A stretch of DNA of 64,000 nucleotides from Morella rubra (taxonomy: Eukaryota > Streptophyta > Magnoliopsida > Fagales > Myricaceae). This document shows positions 24,532 through 35,055 of the stretch, piece after piece. Where the stretch lies: contig CM025856.1 in the NCBI GenBank assembly GCA_003952965.2, positions 20,987,351 to 21,051,350 of the forward strand, read 5' to 3'. Positions within the stretch are counted from its first letter, which is position 1; each line of letters begins with the position of its first letter. The notes beneath the pieces are model-generated. The model saw nothing but the letters and a program-made list of their open reading frames with translations. It was not told the origin of the DNA and did no database searches. The position numbers and the translations under genes are program-made.

Positions 24532-25009
24532 TTATATCTATTAGGCCGGTTCATCCGATCAAACTGCTGGCAAAACTCCAACTTCGATTCTGACAAAGTG
24601 AGGTTCGTAGCTTCTAGGAATTGGAACTAAAGCTCACTTTGGAGACTCCCTAGAATCAGAACCGAAAGTGAACATTTCTGCCGATTCAACGAAAAATCGG
24701 TTTTGTTTGTTTTTTGTTTTTTCTATTAATCTTTAAACTACGTTATTCCATTTAAAATAGAATAATTTTCATTTAGTTGTTTTTAACTAAAAAATTGAAA
24801 ACTTCGGATCAAAAAAATCCTAAAAATCTCCCTCCTTCGCGACTGAACACCACAACTCTCTTCTCTCTCTCTCTCTTCTCTTTCTCTCTCTGTCTAAACT
24901 CTCTTCTCTTCTCTAGAGCCACTGCTCAACCTGCTCTCTCAGTCGCTCACTGTCTCACGTCAATCTCGTTAATTCGCCAACGTCGTTTCCTCTCTCTCTC
25001 TCTCTAATC

Positions 25010-25140
25010 ACAAATCACAAATGCACTTGTTACTTGTTTTTTTTTTTTTTGATGAATTAGTTGTTACTCACTTTGTCTCTCTCTCACATCACGAATGCAC
25101 ATGCACTTGTTACTTGTTTTTTTGATGAATTAGTTGTTAG
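25010..25140. repeat. Local direct duplication of about 80-90 bp
   Basis: ATGCACTTGTTACTTG, a poly-T tract, and then GATGAATTAGTTGTTA occur twice in order, at about 25020-25068 and 25099-25138. The first copy has the longer T tract. Confidence 0.8.
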
Positions 25141-25664
25141 TTCTAAGTCAGAGGAAATGTAGAAAGGGGACCTCCATGTCTGCTAGTTATTTTCAAAACC
25201 ACCACGTTCTGTCAGTTTGAATTACTTGTAGATATCTGAATTATTTGTAGATATCTGCACTTGTTAACATCTGATTTCTCATTTTGTGTTTGTTAATTGT
25301 GTTTAGGGTTGAAAGATTTGGAGGATTGCAGTCTCTCAGGTGCGAAAATTCTTGCTAACTCCATCTCACACACGTACACCACATATAGGTCACAGAATCA
25401 CCTATACTTGCATATTAACCTTACATAAATTCTTCCCAGTTAAAATGCTCTTAAGGTTATCAAGTATATAATGAATTTGTGAATATGTGAAATATCAAAT
25501 AACATCTTTATTTTTTATAAATAAAGCTTAAATGGGCTAATAAATATGATAAAATATTATCAAAATTCTGATATCTAATTCCGTAAGTCTAATAATAGTC
25601 CGGAGCGAAATCCATTTTAATTTTTGACAGGTAAGCCTTCTAATATTATTAAAAAAAAAAAAAA

Positions 25665-26212
25665 TACGAACAGCCGAGTATCACCCGGGATGATCGTTTA
25701 CTCGCATTACTTTAAGGAAGTCCAGTAATCCCACATGCACGTATTAAAATTTGAAAAGAAAAAGAAAACCTCGACAATCCTTAGAAAGGGATCTTTTAGG
25801 GGAATGACAGAGATAACCAATCAGGAAAGATTGTTAGAGCTAAGAAAAAGAGCAATGCATCGTGATTAAATAAATACTACTATTACCAATCTGTTATGCT
25901 GCAAATTTTTATCTTATCAAAGTTGCAGGGCAAAGTCGGAATTTGGCTTTTGAAGGAGTCAAACTATAATACGGGAATTTTTGAACATCAATATAAATGG
26001 AATTAAAAAATTGGTGGCTTCTCCCCTGCCTCTGGGTTACATCATATATTAGAAAAAATAAAACAGAAAACATGCATAGGATAGGTATTAAGATAATTTT
26101 TCTACAAACCAAGCAGATGTGAGTAAAGAAATTTTCAATATATATATAGGTTTAATTAATAAAATAAATAAATTCAATTGCATTAAATACCTTCCTTGCA
26201 GATCTGTCATTA
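25665..26212. repeat. Partner of the 16.47-16.88 kb duplicated segment
   Basis: Same order of blocks as 16470-16884, plus about 140 bp extra in the right half (around 25975-26150). This copy sits in plain intergenic DNA and is not joined to WD40 or PPR sequence, so it may be nearer the ancestral context. Confidence 0.75.
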
Positions 26213-27712
26213 GTTTTAATATTATAACTTAACCAGATGATGACTTTGATATTCAAATAGACTCATCAATTGAGTTATTTTTTCTATAGAGATCCATAGA
26301 AAAAGAATAATTTCACAATTGTTAGTCCTTTCATTCACCTTATCAAGAGAGTTGATGTAATGGATAAAGGTGAAAATAAAAATTAATTAGAAATATATTA
26401 ATTTAAATTAGAAAAACAAACATAAAGATACTTGAAAAATAGAAAAAAAAATCTAAAAACAATTATGACGCTCCTTCAAAACATTTATAAAATATTAAAT
26501 AAATAACTGAATACAAAAGAAGGAGACAAAAAAGTTACAATAAATTGTAAAAATACAAATCAAATGAGAATAATAAAAAATTCTGAAAAGGCCGGACTCT
26601 CAAATTATTGTATAGATAATGAAACCACATAAATTTAAACGAATAACTATAAAATACAAAATAAAGAGACAAAAAACTGAAATAAAATCCTTACAAAGAA
26701 AAAATAGACGAAACAAGAAGGCAAAAAAAAAAAAACATTATAAAAAACAAGAATATTTATAAAAGAATAATTAAAATTAAAATAAATTCTAAAATGTTTA
26801 AGTACTCTGTACATGTAATATAAAAAATTTGAAATACTAGCATTAAAGCACCAATGCTAAATTCTTTAGAGGGGAGGGTGCCGGGTGACCCAACCTTGCC
26901 ACCCACACTTCTCTAGAAAAGTGTAAACTATAAGGATTGACGAAGTAATTTAACCCAAATATAATACACAACATCCGAACCAAATCAAATTAAGAAATAA
27001 ATTAGGGTACTCGCATTGTGCCTTAAGAGTTATACCCAAAGGTTTGTATATTTTAAATTATTATATATTTTTTCAGTACTTTATGTATCTATACTATGTA
27101 GTACTGCTACTGGTAGTGGTCCTTAGATAATTGCCTAGAAGAATACTCTGAGTACAATAATGAAATTCACCAATATTTTCAGAATAAGAGGGTCCAAAGT
27201 TGACTTCCTCTCACAAACTCATAAACAAACCGAGATCGTTTTAAGGGAGGAATGCGCCTCAAATTCTGCCAACCCCATATCTTCCATCCCTGGGGATTAA
27301 AAAACGGCTCTTTATTAAAACAATTTAAGTAACAAAGTAAAGGCCATTCAGCTGTCAGCTGTCCCTACCCCCCATTCCATGTGTATAATAACTTCAAGAA
27401 AGTGTAGTTGCACGGGAAAGAGTAATCCCAGCGATTCAAAGCCCGCTACGCTGTGTTGCTTTATGGGAAAGCATTGAAGATTCTGAATTCCGAAAGCACC
27501 CCTGAGGAACCCCCAATATTCCACCTCTCAATTTAATCTCCTGAGTCACGCCAAGAGGCCCTGCCATCTTCCTCCCCCACCCATAAACCAACCTGCAGTT
27601 ATATGCGTTACTGATCTGCCGAATTCGGAGTCGCCGTCTCTGCTCCGTCGAACACACGGTTTCTGGGATTTTTGCCTCTAATGGGAGAAGCCAAGTCCAA
27701 GAGGAGGAGGAG

Positions 27713-29397
27713 ATGCTGAGGATCAATTCCAAAATCAATATGCAGTTTTCGAGATGGATTGCGGATCGTGATTGGCGTCTTATTTTCCTGCTAATACTTC
27801 CCCTTTCTTTCGTTGTGTTTATTTCTCTCTCCGCCGACCCCACAAATCCGCTTTCCACCTTTTCCCATCTCCGATCTTTTATTCTCAGCCATACCTTCCA
27901 GCAACCACAGAACGTCACGTTAAATTCGACTCAGCCGCCAACGCCGACGGTGGTGGGGGTGCAGAACCGGAGCGAGTCGGCGGAGTCTCGGTGGAGGAGG
28001 AGAAGGAAGGATGAATTGGATCGGTCGAGAATGGCGGTATGCTTGGTCGGAGGGGCGAGGAGGTTCGAACTGACGGGACCCTCCATGGTGGAGAATATTC
28101 TGAAGGAGTACCCGAATTCGGATCTTTTCTTGCACAGCCCGTTGGATCAGAACTCCTTCAAGTTATCGCTGCTGAAGAGAGCGCCCAGACTCGCCTCGGT
28201 CCGAATCTTTGAGCCCAAACCCTTGCCGCAGACGGAGTCCCAGGTCCAAGTCCTCACCGCGGCGAACTCGCCCAGCGGCATCCAGGTTTGTTGTCCGCCT
28301 GCTGCTTGCTGTTTTCAAATTTCAATATTTTTTTTTGCTCTTTTAAGTTTAGCTGCCTGATTAGAAAAAAGCGGAGCTAAGGAAATTATTTATCTTTTTG
28401 TGAACCCGTGTGCCAGAATAATGCACTATTGCTATTTCAAGTTTTCTGTTAAAATTAGCTGACAGAACTCGAAAATTTGAATTAAGAATATTGGAAACTT
28501 TTTTAATGTTGTTGTCGTTACGCTCTACAGTTTGTCGTCATCGTGTCTAAGTGGATCTTAAAGTTTTGCCAAAAAGTCCTTGTTCTTTCTGTATTTTCAT
28601 CATCTGGCTTTTTGCAGGGTCTCTTACAATATTTCAACCTCGTGGAGGGCTGCCTAACAATGATCGAAGCGTACCAAATGCAGAACAACTTCAAATACGA
28701 TTGGATAGTCCGAACTCGAGTAGACGGGTACTGGAACGCCCCGCTCCATCCGAGGAACTTCGTGCCTGGCAGGTATTTAGTCCCACCCGGATCCAACTAC
28801 GGAGGACTCAACGATCGGTTCGGCGTCGGTGACCTCAACACCTCCACGGTGGCGCTCTCTCGCCTCTCCCTCATCCCCAAGCTCGAATCAGCCGGATTCC
28901 GCCAACTCAACTCGGAGACAGCGTTCAGGGCCCAGCTCACCACCCAGGGAATCCCTTACCTCACCAAGCGCCTCCCGTTCTGCGTCGTTTCGGACTGGCA
29001 ATACTCCTTCCCGCCGAGGCGTTACGGCGTTCCAGTCGCCGCGTTGTCGAGCCCGGGCCCATTGAGCGGGGCCAAATGCAGGGCGTGCAAGCCGGTGTGC
29101 TGTGGTCGATGCGTGGCCAAGGTGATGTTGTCCCTCGACCCTGGATGGAGCTGGACCTATTGGATGAACGAAACGATTGAGCTTTGCGATGCTCACGGGG
29201 AGTGGGAGGCAGGGTGGGAGAGGATCTTTGACCGAGTCGCGGGGAAGAAACTGGCCGCGGAGAGAAAGCGAGTTCATAATCTGAAACTTCAGGGATGCAT
29301 AGACGATTTCAAGGAAATGAAGAGGAGGACAACGGGAAGATGGGAGAGTCCGCCGGTGGAAGAGATTTGTAGACTCGGGTTGGAGGAGCCCAAGTGA
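27713..29397 (+). CDS. Type II membrane protein, DUF7796-like, possible glycosyltransferase-like
   Basis: Two exons, 27713-28285 and 28618-29397, joined in phase 0 (ANSPSGIQ then [11 protein letters not shown]), 450 residues. A short basic N-terminus is followed by one hydrophobic segment at about residues 22-42 ([17 protein letters not shown]), giving a signal-anchor layout typical of Golgi enzymes. The lumenal part begins after a basic RRRRK stretch. It carries [55 protein letters not shown] and a Cys-rich [13 protein letters not shown] cluster. These are the conserved blocks of a plant family known to me as uncharacterised (DUF7796, Arabidopsis At4g12700-like). The RTRVD and NDRFG blocks resemble nucleotide-sugar-binding motifs, but no reaction is established. 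A start at Met10 (27740) is also possible. The first exon is GC-rich relative to the flanks. Confidence 0.88.
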
Positions 29398-30958
29398 AGT
29401 CAGGTGTTTTGGACGGTTACATTGTAAAAAGAGAGGAACTAAGAGGGTATTTTTAAATTTTTAGGAATACGTATATTTTTACATCCTACTCTTGAAATAC
29501 ACAAGCCTAAAGTTTGTTGCAGACAGAGTTTTGCGGAAAGAATACACGTACATTATTTTGCAAATTTTGTGGCCGGAACAGTTCCAACTGCTCAACCCAA
29601 TCCAGACCCGCCTCTAGATTTCTTCTTTGGGAGAGGGGGGGCTTCTAGATAGAGTCGGGGGGGCATGAGTTATTTTAATTGCAAATCGTCTTTGATACTT
29701 TTTTAGAACCAAAGCCCCAATTCTTAAATCCACCGCTTCCGTTTTTCTCTAGCATCTATATAAAATCTAATGAAAGAGTGACAATTCTCTCACGACATTT
29801 GAAACTTCGCAGCAGTATACTTTTGCCCAAGATGTCAACTTCGGCATGGGTTACATGAGTTTACCGGCTTTAATGTGTTGGTTGTTGGGCGGTATTATTT
29901 TATTTTGTCTTTAATTTGTTGGGCGGTATTATTTTATTTTGTTTTTAATTTCAAAATGAATCAGTCAACTGAGACTCCTTGAACGAGTGAGTGAGAGGTG
30001 GTCCATTTTCAATTGGAGTGTCACTGGGAGTTAATTGAATGCTTTTTAAAAGCGAAATGATAGCTTCAGCCTCAACAAGCCGTCCCCTTTAAACTTATGA
30101 AAGGGCAAGCTGCTTTAAAAAGGTCAAATTACAAGGGATACTTCAAATATCTTCTTCCAGCAGGGGACATGGAATATTCTGCCATCTGTGGAATGACCTC
30201 TCTGTAGATCTGAAGTTAAGACCTTAATGAGTACTACTACTTATTGCTCTAGCGGATGAGCTTCGCCATTTTTCTAGTGGATACAGCAAACTGGCGGGGG
30301 GGCCAAAATCTAGTTACAAAGCAAGGAAATCATTCCTCGACAAATCAATCACAAAGTCTTCCAGCTGGATTGTCAGATTAAAATTTTAAAATAGAAGGCA
30401 AAACTTGTGGCCTGAATTACAATTCCCCAATTAGATTCAACTTATTTTATCAGTCCATGGTTTTATAGGGATTGTAATAATGATCAGGCACGTCTCCAAT
30501 TAGATTCAACTTATTTTATTAGGAGAGTAACTCTCTTTCATATCCATGAAACGATTATGAGAGATATTTTTGCTTTTGAAAGATAAACAAGCATAACGGG
30601 TTACGGAAGAGGCAATCCCCCACGGCTCTTAAAAAATTCGCTGTCCAGTACAAGTCAAAGGTAAGAAGCAAGGAGTACTGAATCATTTCCGTTGAGATAT
30701 TTCTCAATCTTGTATTGTCATTTTCCCCCTAGTGCTTTCCAGGCTTCCAGCTACATCGAAGTTAAAGTTGTCACCATCAAAATTCCTAATTAACTTCATG
30801 TCTTTATCAAGCACTTGAAGCGTCTTCATCCTTGGCTGGAAAAATTACCAGCTGGCAGCTGGTGAGAACGAATGGATAATAGATATTGACATGGCCCTCC
30901 AGGATATAGAACTCCAAATCTGTTGCATGGCTCCAAGATTTTCAACTTTCTGGGTGAT
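29398..30958. other. Intergenic with small local duplications
   Basis: Holds the 3' UTR of the DUF7796 gene. A tandem repeat of about 35 bp (TTGTTGGGCGGTATTATTTT, twice) lies at 29884-29950, and AATTAGATTCAACTTATTTT occurs at 30430 and again at 30498. No gene seen. Confidence 0.55.
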
Positions 30959-30971
30959 GCAGAAATATTAT

Positions 30972-31991
30972 TCACGTCGGCCGCTTCCCGTAAACCTGCT
31001 CTGCCACCCTCTCAGCCACCTCCACCTTTCCATGGATCCTACAAGCCCCTAGCAAGGCCCCCCACAATGCTTCGTCCGGCTCCACCTCCATCTCCAAAAT
31101 CAATTTCTCCGCTTGGTCCACCTGCCCCACCCTTCCCAACATATCAACCATAGTAGTATAATGTTCTAGCCCTGGTCTCAACCCAAAACTCCTCTCCATC
31201 ATCTCAAAATACTCCTTCCCCTTTTCTATCAAACCTCCATGACTACATGCTGTCAGAACCACTGTAAATGTCACACCATCAGGCCTCGTTCCTGCCTCTA
31301 CCATCGTATCAAAAAGCCCAAACACCTCACCGAAGACACCATTCATTCCGTACCCCGCCATCATTGCTGACCATGAAATCTCATTCCTTACCAACATCCC
31401 ATCAAACACCTTACGTGCATTTATCAAATCACCACACTTTGCATACATAGATATCAAAGCATTCAAATTCGCCAAATCTAAAGCAAAGCCATTAACCAAA
31501 ACTGCTCCATGGACTTGCCGGCCGAGTCGGAGACCTGGTAAACCGGCACAAGATTTAAGAACCACAGGCAACGTATTGCGATCAATGGGTTTTCCTGAAC
31601 CAAGCATTTGTCGAAAGACAAATAGAGAATGAGAGAACAAACTGAGAGACGCATACGCTCTGATGAGGGTGTTGAAGAGGAAGGTGGATTGGCGAGTGGT
31701 GAAGGAGAAGAGCACACTGGCTTGGTGCAGTTGGGCACAGGAGGCATAGGAGGCAATTAGCTTGGTTCGGATGAAGTCGTGGCGGGAAATGCCGAGTATT
31801 ACTGTCTGGGAGTGAACCTGTTTGAGGTTTTGGAGGTTCTTCTTGGAGAAGCAAGCGTCGAGGAGAGTCGCATACAAGGGTATGAGGCCTCGCTTTGCGG
31901 GCATTATTAAGGCAAACAAGGTGACGCATAAGATTGAAGCTTTTACTAGCGAGCCGATTGCATATTTGCATGTATAAATGCAGGCTACCAA
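30972..31991 (-). CDS. PLS-class pentatricopeptide repeat protein, short
   Basis: Single-exon frame of 339 codons; a start at 31904 (MPAKRGLIPLYATLLDACFS) is more family-like than the one at 31991. PPR proteins of this class bind organellar RNA. Visible motifs in order: YATLLDACFSKKNLQNLKQV, TFLFNTLIRAYASLSLFSHS, then L (NALISMYAKCGDLINARKVF), S (ISWSAMMAGYGMNGVFGEV), P (RPDGVTFTVVLTACSHGGLI), L2 (YTTMVDMLGRVGQVDQAEKL) and E1-like (DEALWGALLGACRIHGKVEV), ending at YGKRPT. The protein is short for the class and lacks E+ and DYW domains. The duplicated block ends only about 14 bp after the stop, so it may itself be a truncated copy. It shares all but a few bases with the pseudogene at 14.4-15.5 kb. 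Confidence 0.75.
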   Translation of the reverse strand: MVACIYTCKYAIGSLVKASILCVTLFALIMPAKRGLIPLYATLLDACFSKKNLQNLKQVHSQTVILGISRHDFIRTKLIASYASCAQLHQASVLFSFTTRQSTFLFNTLIRAYASLSLFSHSLFVFRQMLGSGKPIDRNTLPVVLKSCAGLPGLRLGRQVHGAVLVNGFALDLANLNALISMYAKCGDLINARKVFDGMLVRNEISWSAMMAGYGMNGVFGEVFGLFDTMVEAGTRPDGVTFTVVLTACSHGGLIEKGKEYFEMMERSFGLRPGLEHYTTMVDMLGRVGQVDQAEKLILEMEVEPDEALWGALLGACRIHGKVEVAERVAEQVYGKRPT

Positions 31992-32095
31992 TCAACTGCA
32001 CACAAGAACGAGAGTTTGAAAAGAAAGTCAAAGGTTGGAAAACATACTTCTATCAAACAATTCAGATTAGGTGGACCGACAGAGTCACAGAGGCA

Positions 32096-33004
32096 TTATA
32101 AAAGCAGATCAAACTTGCGGCCAAAATTTCATTTTTCGCCATTGACGGAGCCAAAACTTCCCCATACGCTCTCTGTTTCTTCAGAGGGTTGTGCCAACCA
32201 CGTCCACTTGCATAGGGAGAGTTGCTTCTCGGAAGACACAACCACGCCTATAAATAAGAGTCGCGTGTGGGTGTGGGGTTTACACAAAGCCTAACCGCTC
32301 AAACAAAACGATCCTAAGAATTTCCCAACACATACAACTCACAAATGCTGGTGAATCGATGACCAGTTTCCAATTTGGCTTCTTCCAAACGTCGTTGAGG
32401 GCTCTCTCTTTTCCTGACCAAGTGACGGTTCAATAGTTATTTCCCGGTGGCTACGCCGTTGTGCAAGAGACGCTAGAAGAAAACGAAGCCGTGGCGTTCA
32501 ACTTCTCCATGTTTGTATCTTCGTGGCCGTCTCTTGCTGCGGTGGGTGTTCGCTTTGCCTAGTTGGGCTGTTCCGAACTTGAGAGAATAGAGGACAGTGG
32601 AAGCAAAGAGGAAGGTGGGTCTATTGGGCTTACTGGGCTCTGGACCTGAACGATCAATTTATTGCTATCATCACAAAGGCCCAACAGAGACTACTGCGCT
32701 TTCTTCCCTGACGATATGTTTTATTGTAAATAAAAATTCAAATACTTATTAACCAAAAAAAAAAAAAAATTCATATATTTGGATTCAAATGTGTAACCAG
32801 AATCTGGAACTAAAGGAAAATCCCAGCATGTTACGGCACGATTGACTTATTCAATCAGACACTATCGACAAGAAAGAGGTGAAATACATAAGATCATGTC
32901 CATTGGACACATTATTGGTAGTAGTCTGATAGACAAAACAGAGTGGATCAGTATCAAGTAGAACATATCTCAAAAAAAAAAAGGCAGAACATAGCCATTA
33001 GGAG
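32096..33004. other. Intergenic, no feature recognised
   Basis: Lies between the PPR copy and the small hydrophilic-protein gene. A short frame at 32016-32294 has no family features. Poly-A runs occur at 32753-32769 and 32971-32981. Confidence 0.5.
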
Positions 33005-33271
33005 TCACTGGATGTAAGATTGGCCGGTGATGTCAATATCTCGGTCACCGGACGAGGGCGGAGGGGTTTGCTTGGGCTTTGTGGTGGCCTCAACAGGCCC
33101 GTCGGCACTCTGGGTTTCACTCGCCGGCGGCTTTATGGGTTTCTTCGGTTGCCCATCATCGGTGCCGTACATCCCTCCACCGTAGGCATCATGGGTCACA
33201 GGCGTCATCGGCGTAATATTGGGCGCCTGCTTTTGCTTCTCAACGTCCTTCTGATCTCTTTCCTTCTCCAT
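33005..33271 (-). CDS. Small hydrophilic Pro/Lys/Gln-rich plant protein, 88 aa
   Basis: The start chosen is the ATG at 33271 (MEKERDQKDVEKQKQAP). The frame also extends upstream to 33439, but that part covers promoter-like DNA with ACGT elements and is not needed. The product is strongly hydrophilic and low in hydrophobic residues, with TPVTHDAYGGGMYGTDDG in the middle, a proline/lysine region, and a conserved-looking end GDRDIDITGQSYIQ. The composition resembles desiccation-related (LEA/hydrophilin-like) proteins, and the ACGT elements upstream fit ABA control, but I do not recognise a named family. A second copy of the first 33 codons lies at 36.07-36.17 kb. Confidence 0.6.
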   Translation of the reverse strand: MEKERDQKDVEKQKQAPNITPMTPVTHDAYGGGMYGTDDGQPKKPIKPPASETQSADGPVEATTKPKQTPPPSSGDRDIDITGQSYIQ

Positions 33272-35055
33272 GTTGTACGAACACACTGCAAAGTGCAAAC
33301 TACGGGTGTCGTGTAATCTACTAACAAGCTGCTTTATTCGTACTACCTGTTCAATGCCAACACCCATGACACGTAGTTTTTTTAATTCAACGTGGCAGTT
33401 TTTAAAGCTTGCCACTTGGGGAGCATTCATGGCACCCAAACTTCCGTGCCAGCTTGCAAGTGTTAAACCGTTGGGCTTGGCTGTTCATGGATCATGATTA
33501 GGCAGTCTTCTTTCCTTCGTTTAAAGGCCCATAGAACAGCCAGTTTTGCCTTTCGGAATGTCGGCATCTCCTTCGTCCTCAATATTTTTCATTTTTGTTT
33601 TACGATGTTTGCCGGCTATTAGATTTAAGTACGAAACCCTACGCTCGTGGCTTAATTTATTCTTTATTCCCCGTGAAAGAAAGAGAGAAAATAGTATTGT
33701 ATCCCATCCCCAAAACCGGAGAATAAAAGAAAGGAAAAGAATAGAAATGCGTCACATTCTGCAAATTTATTGGTGAAGATCGAATAACAATACCATATGA
33801 TATATCCATTCATCTGCACTGCACGTGGGCTGAGTCGACTCTAGTCTGTATAACGATACGTTTTCTTCCTCCCCGAAAATAAAATTTGAACGTGAAGCTC
33901 ACCGTTGATGAAGCATGCGATCCCTCCGTTATCATGACTATATTAAGGCACTCAGAATCTCGTGGCTTCAACTTCACAAGTCAACGAGGCAAGTTCTTCC
34001 AAGCCTATCTGTCATGTCTGCAGGTCGCCAAGTTTGTTGAGTTCCAAAACTAGGGGCCGGCGGGTCGTTTTTAGCTTAACTGAATAGGCATGAAACGGTT
34101 AGTTAAGATATTAATACTCGTGGTCTCTGGTCAGCTTGAAAGGTCAGCAGGCTAGAGATGCGTGTACTTTACAGGTTAAGGAATTCTTATTGGACTTCGT
34201 AGTAGTAATAATTGCTAGCTGAAACTTTCTCCAGCTTTCTTTGGCCGTTGACATGCAATTGCCAGCGTAATTGTTTTTGAAGTGACTGATTAGTCACTTC
34301 TGCACTGAAATAGTTTTGTGATGGATAGCGGGGAGCGTGGGTCTATGGGTCAATAGGCCAACTCAAATTAATTTTTTTCTTCTAATCAAGACATCTTATT
34401 GAAAAAGCAAAATCTACAGAGCTGAAAATTCACAGTAGAAATTATTCTTGTTGGATTAATTCATTCTATGTGAAGTAAAAGTTTAATTAACAATTTTTTA
34501 ATAAGGTCCAAAGCCTATTAGGGTCTTAATTTATAATTCTAAAGATGAGTTATTTAAGTCGTACAGATTAAAAGACGAGAAAGAAAAAAAGAGACAATTT
34601 TTTCTCTTTCACGCCTATGTTTCATTAAAGGCTAGATCTCACTTTGTCTGTAGTTTGATAAAGCTGAGATTTAGAGAAGACGTTCACGACACAAGGAGCT
34701 ATAATCTGAACGATGAAGATAAGATTTTGAGCTAACAATATTTCGTACGCGTGAACAATAACCGTAAACTGGTTGATATTTTCTTTGTTTTTCAGTTGTA
34801 TTTGCCAAGATTGATATCATTTTGAAGATCTGAGTTGTAGACTTTAGTTGTGATTAGAGAAAACTTTGTATACCCATTATTCAATTCTATAGTAGAGATT
34901 TTGACTGGACTAGGTCCCGTGGTTTTTCTTCCTCACACCGGAAAGTTTTCCACGTAAAAATTGCTTGTGTTGTTTTGCTTGGTGTGATTGATTATTTTGA
35001 GATTATTTTTCAATATGTATGATTGTTGAAATTGCGTTCTATTTGCTTTCATCTA
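33172..35055. repeat. Direct duplication, left copy (gene start plus about 1.6 kb upstream)
   Basis: From CCTCCACCGTAGGCATCATG to TTGCTTTCATCTAG this block recurs at 36062-37926 with very few differences over almost 1.9 kb. The main divergence lies at 33374-33465, in the region proximal to the small gene's start. The block holds the 5' part of the 88-aa gene and its upstream region. No other coding frame is shared by both copies. Confidence 0.93.
33371..33397 (-). promoter_or_regulatory. ACGT elements upstream of the 88-aa gene (left copy)
   Basis: ACGT cores at 33371-33374 and 33390-33393 (AACGTGGC), about 100-120 bp upstream of the ATG. The first is separated from the second by an A/T tract absent from the other copy. 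Compare with the stronger pair at 36259-36277. Confidence 0.45.

Larger units (their letters stand above)
23404..27712. other. Intergenic, AT-rich, MITE-bearing
   Basis: Upstream of the WD40 gene (leftward) and of the DUF7796 gene (rightward). Contains poly-T tracts at 23570-23730, two MITE-like elements (listed), a CT-rich stretch 24855-24900, a local duplication at 25010-25140, the 25.66-26.21 kb duplicated segment, and very AT-rich DNA from 26215 to 27130. No believable coding frame was seen. Confidence 0.55.

Noticed and set aside
27436..27918. Minus-strand frame of 160 codons upstream of and over the DUF7796 gene start
   Set aside because: No family-like motifs; overlaps the 5' UTR and first exon of a well-supported plus-strand gene.
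28829..29277. Long Ser/Arg-rich frames on both strands in the DUF7796 second exon
   Set aside because: Shadows caused by high GC in a real coding exon.
33272..33439. Upstream extension of the 88-aa frame to an ATG at 33439
   Set aside because: The extension covers the ACGT-bearing promoter segment and is not kept in the duplicated copy.
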